From Scybalousia_A sp964626385 (lineage in GTDB: Bacteria; Bacteroidota; Bacteroidia; Bacteroidales; P3): a stretch of 7,914 bases of DNA. Shown here piece after piece: positions 1 through 5,578 of the stretch. The stretch is from contig CAZVEO010000087.1 in NCBI GenBank assembly GCA_964626385.1, forward strand, positions 1-7,914. Reading direction: 5' to 3'. Position numbers and translations under genes: made by a program. Positions within the stretch are counted from its first letter, which is position 1. Every line of letters starts with the position of its first letter. The notes under the pieces are model-generated. The model saw only the letters and a list, made by a program, of their open reading frames with translations. It was not told the origin of the DNA and did not search any database.

Positions 1-1841
1 ATCATAACACCAACATCGGCAAAAACAGCCATCCACATTGTTGCTATACCAAATGAGGCTAAAATCAAAACTAAAACTTTTACAAAAATAGCAAAAACAA
101 CATTTTGTGAAGCAATATGGAGTGTTTTGCGTGCTATCTTAATAGCAGTAGTAATTTTTGAAGGTTTGTCATCCATAAGTACAATATCCGCAGCCTCAAT
201 AGCAGCATCTGTGCCTAAACCACCCATAGCAATACCAACATCAGATAAAGCCAATACCGGAGCATCATTAATACCATCACCAACAAAAGCAACTTTGTTA
301 TTATCAGTTAATTTTCTATTTTCAGATACTATTTCCTTAACCTTTGCAACCTTATCTTGAGGAAGCAAACCATAATGAAATTCATCCAAATTCAATTCCT
401 CACTTACAGATTGTGCCACCTCTTTTTTATCGCCTGTTAGCATAATTAACTTTTTAATGCCCAAGCCTTTTAATTGTTGCATAGCAGTTTTTGAATCTGA
501 TTTTATTTTATCGGAGATAACAATATGCCCAGCGTACCCATTATTTATAGCTACATGGACGATGGTACCAACTTTATGACAATCTTTCCACTTAATATCC
601 AAAGTTTCCATTAGTTTTGAATTACCCACTGCTACATTTTTATCGTTTATTTGTGCTATAATACCTTGTCCTGCAATTTCTTTTTCTATTCTAACCTCGC
701 AATTATCGTGTTCATTTGGGTAAGCGTTTTTGAGTGATATGGCAATAGGATGAGAGGAAAATCTTTCGGCATGGGCGACCAAATGCAAAAGTTGATTTTC
801 TGTTATTTTATCCGGATGTACTGCCGTTACCTCAAATTGACCTTTGGTTAAAGTACCCGTTTTATCAAAAACCATTGTGCTAACTTTGGACAAAGTATCC
901 ATATATGCACCACCTTTGATTAGAATACCTTTTTTTGAAGCACCCCCTATTCCTCCAAAAAATGTTAAAGGTACTGAAATAACCAAAGCACAAGGACAAG
1001 AAACAACAAGAAAAGTTAACGCTCTATTGAGCCAAATAGGAAAACTTAGGGCAAAACTATCATAAAACAAAGGAGGAATAAAAGCCAAAGTAACTGCACA
1101 CAAAACGACTATAGGAGTATAGACCTTAGCAAAACGTCTTATAAATGTTTCGCTTTTAGCTTTGTTTTGCGAAGAATTTTCCACCAAGTTTATAATTTTT
1201 GCTACGGTAGAATCCTCATATTTCTTTGTTACTCTTACTTTTAGAACTCCACTAATGTTTATACAACCCGAAATTATTTCATCCTCTATACTTACCTCCT
1301 TTGGCTCAGACTCCCCCGTTAGAGCCACTGTATCTAAGGCAGACGTACCCTCTACAATTACTCCGTCCAAAGGAACTTTTTCACCGGGTTTAACTATTAT
1401 TATGGAGTTTACTTCAACATGTTCTGGCTTTACAATTCTTATTTCTCCGTTTTCCCAAAGGTTAGCCGTCTCGGGACGAATGTTCATTAAGGAGGCAATA
1501 CTCTTGCGAGAATTGTCGCTTGCATAATCCTCAAAAGCTTCTCCAACCTGAAAGAATAACATAACAAAAACTGCTTCTGCAAATTCTGTCTCCATTGAAG
1601 GCAAAAAACCTATACACAAAGCTCCTATTGTGGCTATACACATTAGGAAATCTTCATTAAAGAGATTGCCTTTACTTGCCTCTTCTATTGCTTCAAGTAT
1701 AACCTCATAACCAACTATAATATAAGGTATTAAATAAATAAGAAGCAATTGCCAAACTTCCAAATTTAATTTTTTTTCTATCACAACCGCTCCTATTAAA
1801 AGCAAAGTCGCCACAACAATTTTAATTATTTTCTTTTTCAT
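1..1841 (-). CDS. Heavy-metal P1B-type ATPase (Zn/Cd/Pb export type), C-terminus cut by window edge
   Basis: This is an inner-membrane pump that uses ATP to move soft divalent metal ions out of the cytoplasm. Reading from 1841, 613 codons are visible and the frame is still open at base 1. Signature motifs occur in order: TGES (actuator, residues 175-178), SCPCALVIS with the metal-binding CPC in the membrane (281-289), the phosphorylation motif DKTGT (326-330), the nucleotide-binding SSHP (362-365), TGD (469-471) and the hinge GDGINDAP (521-528). The ADVG near residue 608-611 matches the last-helix Asp of the Zn/Cd/Pb subgroup (P1B-2), so Cu is unlikely. Hydrophobic helices start almost at once (about 5-22 and 28-46); there is no N-terminal HMA domain and no early CxxC. 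An in-frame ATG at 1892 exists, but it lies upstream of the likely transcription start, so 1841 is preferred. The gene is divergent from a Fur-family regulator. Export of Zn or Cd is inferred; only about 15-30 residues should be missing. Confidence 0.95.
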   Translation of the reverse strand, partial: MKKKIIKIVVATLLLIGAVVIEKKLNLEVWQLLLIYLIPYIIVGYEVILEAIEEASKGNLFNEDFLMCIATIGALCIGFLPSMETEFAEAVFVMLFFQVGEAFEDYASDNSRKSIASLMNIRPETANLWENGEIRIVKPEHVEVNSIIIVKPGEKVPLDGVIVEGTSALDTVALTGESEPKEVSIEDEIISGCINISGVLKVRVTKKYEDSTVAKIINLVENSSQNKAKSETFIRRFAKVYTPIVVLCAVTLAFIPPLFYDSFALSFPIWLNRALTFLVVSCPCALVISVPLTFFGGIGGASKKGILIKGGAYMDTLSKVSTMVFDKTGTLTKGQFEVTAVHPDKITENQLLHLVAHAERFSSHPIAISLKNAYPNEHDNCEVRIEKEIAGQGIIAQINDKNVAVGNSKLMETLDIKWKDCHKVGTIVHVAINNGYAGHIVISDKIKSDSKTAMQQLKGLGIKKLIMLTGDKKEVAQSVSEELNLDEFHYGLLPQDKVAKVKEIVSENRKLTDNNKVAFVGDGINDAPVLALSDVGIAMGGLGTDAAIEAADIVLMDDKPSKITTAIKIARKTLHIASQNVVFAIFVKVLVLILASFGIATMWMAVFADVGVM

Positions 1842-1877
1842 TCTAATAATGTTTTTTATTCTCTTTTTTTTATGAAG

Positions 1878-1906
1878 CAAAATTACAATCATTTTGATGC
1901 AACCAA
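1878..1906 (-). promoter_or_regulatory. Promoter of the P1B ATPase gene (Bacteroidetes type)
   Basis: On the minus strand a perfect TAATTTTG (-7 element, TAnnTTTG) runs from 1885 to 1878 and is followed by C, as in the other promoters here. A TTG at 1906-1904 lies 18 bases upstream as the -33 element. Transcription would begin near 1871, giving a leader of about 30 bases before the ATG at 1841. This excludes the in-frame ATG at 1892 as the start. The -33 element sits inside the 15-base palindrome at 1898-1912. Confidence 0.65.
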
Positions 1907-1912
1907 GTTGCA
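1898..1912. promoter_or_regulatory. Palindrome A: candidate operator over the ATPase promoter -33 region
   Basis: TGCAAC-CAA-GTTGCA is a perfect 6-3-6 inverted repeat. It covers the -33 element of the ATPase promoter and lies just upstream of the promoter of the Fur-family gene. A further GTTGC copy at 1915-1919 forms an 8-base-spaced direct repeat with its right arm. The position fits an operator for the adjacent regulator, but protein binding is inference. Confidence 0.5.
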
Positions 1913-1915
1913 AAG

Positions 1916-1932
1916 TTGCTTTGTCAAAGCAA
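1916..1932. promoter_or_regulatory. Palindrome B: candidate operator inside the regulator's own promoter
   Basis: TTGCTTTG-T-CAAAGCAA is a perfect 8-1-8 inverted repeat of 17 bases. Its geometry resembles the 7-1-7 dyads bound by Fur, Zur and PerR dimers, although its bases differ from the classic AT-rich Fur box. It begins on the -33 TTG of the regulator promoter and fills most of the spacer, so a bound protein would block RNA polymerase and allow autoregulation. Its centre lies 19 bases from that of palindrome A. Confidence 0.6.
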
Positions 1933-1947
1933 AAAGTAGTATATTTG
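1916..1947 (+). promoter_or_regulatory. Promoter of the Fur-family regulator gene (Bacteroidetes type)
   Basis: TTG at 1916-1918 (-33) and TATATTTG at 1940-1947 (-7, TAnnTTTG) are separated by 21 bases, within the usual Bacteroidetes spacing. Transcription would start near 1954, about 15 bases before the ATG at 1969. The purine-rich AGAGGAAA just upstream of that ATG could act as a weak ribosome binding site. The promoter overlaps palindrome B and is back to back with the ATPase promoter. Confidence 0.65.
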
Positions 1948-1968
1948 CAAAGTAAAAAAGAGGAAATT

Positions 1969-2385
1969 ATGAAAGAAGAGTTATTAAAAAAATTAAATGA
2001 TAAGGGAATCAAACCTACCTCAAATAGAATATTGCTTTTGCGAACTATGATGATAAAAAACTGTCCTATGAGTTTGACCGAGTTGGAGCAAGAACTTGTT
2101 ACTTTGGATAAATCAAGCATATATAGAGTTATGGAATTATTTGCAAAAAATGATGTAGTAGATACTTTTGAGGACGGCAGAGGAGTGCAAATGTATGAAC
2201 TTTGTCAAGCAAAAGGGCATTGCGATAACACAGATGCTCACATGCACTTTTATTGTGAAAAATGTCATAAATCTTTTTGTCTTAGAGAATTAAAGCCCAA
2301 AGACCTAACTTTACCCCAAGGCTTTACAATTCGTTCTGTTTCCTTTGTTATTAGAGGGCTTTGTGATAAATGCAAGCCATTGTAA
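1969..2385 (+). CDS. Fur-family metal-responsive transcriptional regulator (Zur-like), 138 aa
   Basis: This is a cytoplasmic dimeric DNA-binding regulator of the Fur/Zur/PerR superfamily. The N-terminal winged helix includes a recognition-helix segment, DKSSIYRVMELFAKNDVV (residues 47-64), matching the family's 'stvYRtL...L...glv' pattern. The C-terminal half has HMHFYCEKC (91-99) and a final CDKC (132-135); the two CxxC pairs should form the structural Zn site. Further Cys at 79, 85 and 104 and His at 84, 91 and 93 could make the sensory site. The thiol richness suggests Zn or another soft metal rather than Fe. C104 stands five residues after C99, where the family usually has a Glu ligand. 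The length is normal for the family. An upstream in-frame ATG at 1894 would add 25 residues but lies before the promoter and reads through its elements, so 1969 is chosen. It is divergent from a metal-export ATPase and probably controls both genes. The exact metal and the direction of control are unknown. Confidence 0.9.
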   Translation: MKEELLKKLNDKGIKPTSNRILLLRTMMIKNCPMSLTELEQELVTLDKSSIYRVMELFAKNDVVDTFEDGRGVQMYELCQAKGHCDNTDAHMHFYCEKCHKSFCLRELKPKDLTLPQGFTIRSVSFVIRGLCDKCKPL

Positions 2386-2446
2386 GATACTGTCGACTAT
2401 TTAAGTTTTTTGCTTATAAAAGTTGCTATTGTTTTGTATTTGAATT

Positions 2447-2486
2447 GTTACAAACATTACTACAAATCAAGCAATATTTTTGTAAC
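2447..2486. repeat. Inverted repeat upstream of the BatA-domain gene
   Basis: GTTACAAA (2447-2454) and TTTGTAAC (2479-2486) are perfect 8-base arms separated by 24 bases. The right arm overlaps the start of the -7 element at 2483. It could be a regulator binding pair or chance in AT-rich DNA. The arms do not resemble the palindromes in the regulator-ATPase gap. Confidence 0.35.
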
Positions 2487-2490
2487 TTTG
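2483..2490 (+). promoter_or_regulatory. Promoter -7 element for the BatA-DUF3078 operon
   Basis: TAACTTTG followed by CAAAA is a perfect TAnnTTTG -7 element 46 bases before the ATG at 2537. No TTG lies at the expected 17-23 base distance upstream, so the -33 element is weak or replaced by an activator site. The rest of the 151-base gap after the regulator (2386-2536) has no convincing terminator or gene. A GGAG at 2519-2522, 14 bases before the ATG, is a distant candidate ribosome binding site. Confidence 0.5.
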
Positions 2491-2536
2491 CAAAAATAAA
2501 AATTTTGTTTTACTATATGGAGAAAATGTAAGTAAT

Positions 2537-4585
2537 ATGGCTTTTTTATACCCTTATTTTTTGTTGTTGTCATTGGCGGTTGTTGTTCCAATAGCCGTAC
2601 ATTTATTTAATTTTCATAGGTTTAGGAAAGTACATTTTACTAATGTTGCTATGCTTAAAAATCTAACCATAGCCAATAGAAAGCAAAACAAAATTTATGA
2701 GCGTTTGATATTGTTGGTACGTTGTTTAATCATTATTTTGCTATCTCTTTTATTTGCCCAACCCTATATAAAAAACGAAAACAATAAACTAAAAAATGAT
2801 AATGGAAACGCCGTAGTAATAGTTTTGGACAATAGTTTTTCTATGCAAAACATTTCTGATAAAGGTTCTGTTTTGCAACAAGCCAAGTCTAAAACAGAAG
2901 AAATTCTCAAAGAATACTCAGATAATGATGTTTTTTGTTTGCTAACCATGGATATGCAAGGCAAACATAAACATTTTATGAGTAAAAAATACTTTATGGA
3001 TTTTCTCAAAGAAGTGGAAATATCCTCTGCTTGCGAACCTTACTCCGTCCTTATAAATACGGCTCACCATCTTTTACAATTAAGGAATGAAAAGAGTAAA
3101 AGAGTTTTCTTAATTTCTGATTTTCAAACATCTCAAACAGATTTAAACAATATAAAACAAGACACCTCTATACAGGATATTTTTGTACCTATTCAAGTAA
3201 GTAACGTCAATAATATTTATGTAGATTCTATAATGTTTGACAGAAATATTTACCAAAAAGGACAAAAAGTAAATATGAAAATTTCTGTTACTAATGCCTC
3301 CGATGAAAAAGCAGAAAACATACCTGTAAAATTATATATAGACGATTTGCAACAAAGTATGGCTAATATCTCTATAGCAGAACATTCCTCTGCTATGGTG
3401 GATATGTCTTTTGTTATCAAAGAAAGCGGAATGCTCAGAGGAAAAATCAATATAATGGATGCTCCTGTGACTTACGATGATGATTTTTATTTTGCTTTGA
3501 ATATCAATGAAAAGATAAAAGTACTTGCAATCAACCACAACAAAGAAAACGCTTATATCAATAGATTATTTGCCAATGGTCAAGAGGTGGAACTGCACAA
3601 TATGACGGAAAACTCTATAGATTTTTCTCAATTTGGGCAATACAATACAATAGTATTATCAGAGGTAGAGAATATTTCTTCTGGGCTTTGTCAAGAAATA
3701 AATAATTTTAGGCAAAATGGTGGCAGTTTAATAATTATTCCTCCTGCAAAAATGAATATACCTTCTTTTAATGAGGCTTTAAAACAACTACATTTACCAC
3801 AATATGAAACTTTGGTAGAAAAAAATATTTCTGCAAATGTATTAGACGATAAAAACCCTCTTTACAAATCTGTTTTCACCTCTATAACAGAAAATATGCC
3901 TTTGCCAAAGGTAAAGAAATATTATAAGTTCTCAAACACTCAAGGCGTTGCAAAACAGGATATAATCATACTGGAAAACAAAGACGCTTTCCTTTTGGAA
4001 AATACAGAAAACCAAAGCAAAAGTTTTTTGTTTGCTGTGTCTTTTTCTGAGGAGTTTTCCGATTTTTGCAGTCAAAGTATTTTCGTCCCTACGCTTTGGA
4101 ATATGGTTTTGTATTCAGAAAAATTGATTAAACCTTTTCTATTTATGAACGACAATTCTTTTGTAGATATTTCTTTGTTTGCAAAAGATGTCAACTCAGA
4201 GGTAATAACGCTTAATTCTGATAATTCCGCCATTTCCATTATTCCTCAAATGCTCAGAAAAAACAACAATATAGGCTTTAGCATCAATAATCAAATCAAA
4301 CAAGCAGGCATATATTACATTAAAGACAAAGAAAAAACACTTGGTATGGCATTTAACTATCCAAGACAAGAATCAAAACTAATATTCAACACTCCTACTC
4401 AACTTTCTAAAATCACAAGTCAAGCGGGATTAAAAAACATTAAAGTATTTGATAATAAAAAAATGGTAAGTACTTATTTTACACAAAGCAATAAACAATT
4501 TGATTTCACTTTGCTTATAATCTTAGCATTAGTAATAGGTATAATTTTTGAAGTATTATTATTGAGAAAAGTAAAGAATAATTAA
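2537..4585 (+). CDS. BatA-domain / von Willebrand factor A membrane protein, 682 aa
   Basis: This is an inner-membrane protein with a BatA N-terminal domain, the double-transmembrane module named from the Bacteroides aerotolerance operon. The first helix is at about 4-24 (preceded by YPYFLL), followed by HRFRKVHFTNVAML, and the second is at about 57-77. A von Willebrand A-like domain follows: VIVLDNSFS (94-102) gives a MIDAS-type DxSxS with D98, S100 and S102, and RVFLISDF (189-196) is its second core strand. Residues about 225-310 look like a CARDB/Ig-like beta domain, and about 325-420 begins a glutamine-amidotransferase-like Rossmann region (strands at KVLAIN, TIVLSE and SLIIIPP) with no catalytic triad that I can see. 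A last helix lies at about 656-675, before a short basic tail. The central part should be periplasmic. Length and order match stand-alone Bacteroidetes proteins of this type rather than the shorter BatA or BatB. The DUF3078 gene follows after 19 bases, implying an operon and an envelope role. The biochemical function is not known. Confidence 0.88.
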   Translation: MAFLYPYFLLLSLAVVVPIAVHLFNFHRFRKVHFTNVAMLKNLTIANRKQNKIYERLILLVRCLIIILLSLLFAQPYIKNENNKLKNDNGNAVVIVLDNSFSMQNISDKGSVLQQAKSKTEEILKEYSDNDVFCLLTMDMQGKHKHFMSKKYFMDFLKEVEISSACEPYSVLINTAHHLLQLRNEKSKRVFLISDFQTSQTDLNNIKQDTSIQDIFVPIQVSNVNNIYVDSIMFDRNIYQKGQKVNMKISVTNASDEKAENIPVKLYIDDLQQSMANISIAEHSSAMVDMSFVIKESGMLRGKINIMDAPVTYDDDFYFALNINEKIKVLAINHNKENAYINRLFANGQEVELHNMTENSIDFSQFGQYNTIVLSEVENISSGLCQEINNFRQNGGSLIIIPPAKMNIPSFNEALKQLHLPQYETLVEKNISANVLDDKNPLYKSVFTSITENMPLPKVKKYYKFSNTQGVAKQDIIILENKDAFLLENTENQSKSFLFAVSFSEEFSDFCSQSIFVPTLWNMVLYSEKLIKPFLFMNDNSFVDISLFAKDVNSEVITLNSDNSAISIIPQMLRKNNNIGFSINNQIKQAGIYYIKDKEKTLGMAFNYPRQESKLIFNTPTQLSKITSQAGLKNIKVFDNKKMVSTYFTQSNKQFDFTLLIILALVIGIIFEVLLLRKVKNN

Positions 4586-4604
4586 GGTATTGTTTCACAT
4601 AGCA

Positions 4605-5486
4605 ATGAAAAAAAGTTTTATACTATATATAGTTTCTATTCTTGTTGTTCTAAATCTTGTTGCACAAAAAACAGATACAACAACCAACAAGACTCCAAAA
4701 CACTGGTCAAAAAAAACTGATATTATTATTTCCTTAGAACAAACACAAATAGATAATTGGTCAACAGGTGGTTATAGCAATTTTACTTTTGGCTCTTTTC
4801 TCAAAGGATACTATAATTATGTAAATGGAAAACATAAGTTGGACAACACTTTGGAACTTTCATACGGTAGGACAAGACAAGATGTTAGTGGCGAGGGAAT
4901 TTGGGATAAGTCAAATAGATGGATAAAAAGCGATGACAAAGTAGAATTAAACTCAATCTATGGTTATAAAGCGGTGGGTAATTGGAATTATTCAGGTCTG
5001 CTCAATGTAAAGACACAGTTTGATAATGGTTTTAAAAGTGATACTATTTTGATTTCTGCCGGTCTATCTCCTGCAACTCTCACCTCATCTGTGGGTTTGG
5101 AATATAAAAAACAACATTTTTCTGTCTTGTTTTCCATACTTACGGGCAAAACAATATACGTAGCCGATGAACGTTTAAGGGGCAAGTCCTTTGGTTATAC
5201 GGATGAAATAGACGATGCATGGAAATTTTCTTTGGGGTCGTATATAAAATTGTTTTACAAAAGGGATATAACTAAACATATCAATGTGTTGTGTAAATTA
5301 GACTTATTTTATGATTATGAAAAACCTCTTTTGGACACTGATATTACGGGAGAAATTTTTGTAACCTTTAAAATTTTCAAATATTTGAGTACTTTTTTTG
5401 ACTTGCAAACAGCTATGGATAAAGATTTTTCCACTTCTTTGCAATTCAAAGAAAGAGTAGGTATTTCCATACCTTTTTCCTTCTAA
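4605..5486 (+). CDS. DUF3078 family protein, exported, probable outer-membrane beta-barrel, 293 aa
   Basis: This is a secreted Bacteroidetes protein of the DUF3078 family, whose function is unknown. The start at 4605 gives a clear signal peptide: MKKS, a hydrophobic core to about residue 18, then LVA-Q with likely signal peptidase I cleavage after residue 20. A TTG start at 4590 would add only five residues and spoil the MKK start. Family landmarks are DNWSTGG (50-56), the GKHKLDNTLELSYG stretch (75-88), GNWNYSG (125-131), and a 'SPATLTSSVGLEYK' segment (155-168) followed by 'ILTGKTIYVADERL' (178-191). The mature part is made of alternating, aromatic-rich strands and ends in IPFSF. A terminal Phe is typical of outer-membrane barrels, so that location is a reasonable inference. 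The gene is 19 bases after the BatA-domain gene, without a promoter of its own that I can see, so co-transcription is likely. It converges with the hydratase gene. Confidence 0.85.
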   Translation: MKKSFILYIVSILVVLNLVAQKTDTTTNKTPKHWSKKTDIIISLEQTQIDNWSTGGYSNFTFGSFLKGYYNYVNGKHKLDNTLELSYGRTRQDVSGEGIWDKSNRWIKSDDKVELNSIYGYKAVGNWNYSGLLNVKTQFDNGFKSDTILISAGLSPATLTSSVGLEYKKQHFSVLFSILTGKTIYVADERLRGKSFGYTDEIDDAWKFSLGSYIKLFYKRDITKHINVLCKLDLFYDYEKPLLDTDITGEIFVTFKIFKYLSTFFDLQTAMDKDFSTSLQFKERVGISIPFSF

Positions 5487-5504
5487 AAAATAAACATATA
5501 TAAG

Positions 5505-5538
5505 AAAAAAGACCATACCTCTAAAATGAGGTATAGTC
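5505..5538 (-). terminator. Intrinsic terminator of the hydratase gene
   Basis: The core stem is ATACCTC (5515-5521) with GAGGTAT (5528-5534) and a six-base loop. After one C-A mismatch the stem extends by GAC (5511-5513) with GTC (5536-5538). Read on the minus strand it is followed by six T (5510-5505) and more T, giving the normal hairpin plus U-tract after the hydratase stop at 5579. On the plus strand no T run follows directly, so it is at best a weak stop for the DUF3078 transcript. Confidence 0.8.
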
Positions 5539-5578
5539 CAAGTGTGAATTTTAATATTTAATTTTAAAGTTTAATTTT

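Noticed and set aside
127..1527. Plus-strand open frames of 73-121 codons across the left part
   Set aside because: They are antisense shadows of the P1B ATPase, whose motifs are continuous on the minus strand.
1842..1892. In-frame upstream ATG at 1892 for the ATPase
   Set aside because: It lies upstream of the TAATTTTG -7 element, so the mRNA should not contain it, and it adds only a basic 17-residue stretch.
1908..1953. Direct repeat TTGCAAAGT at 1908-1916 and 1945-1953
   Set aside because: The second copy is the common TTTGCAAA extension of the -7 element seen at three promoters here, so the repeat is better explained as promoter sequence.
1894..1968. N-terminal extension of the Fur-family gene from an ATG at 1894
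   Set aside because: The extra 25 residues are encoded by the promoter elements and palindromes themselves and match nothing in the family; the ATG at 1969 lies just after the predicted transcription start.
2517..2531. Four-codon mini-frame (M-E-K-M-stop) just before the BatA-domain gene
   Set aside because: It could be imagined as a leader or translational coupling element, but such short frames are frequent by chance in this sequence and nothing else supports it.
4590..4604. TTG start for the DUF3078 gene
   Set aside because: The ATG at 4605 gives a standard MKK signal peptide start; the TTG start has no better ribosome binding site.
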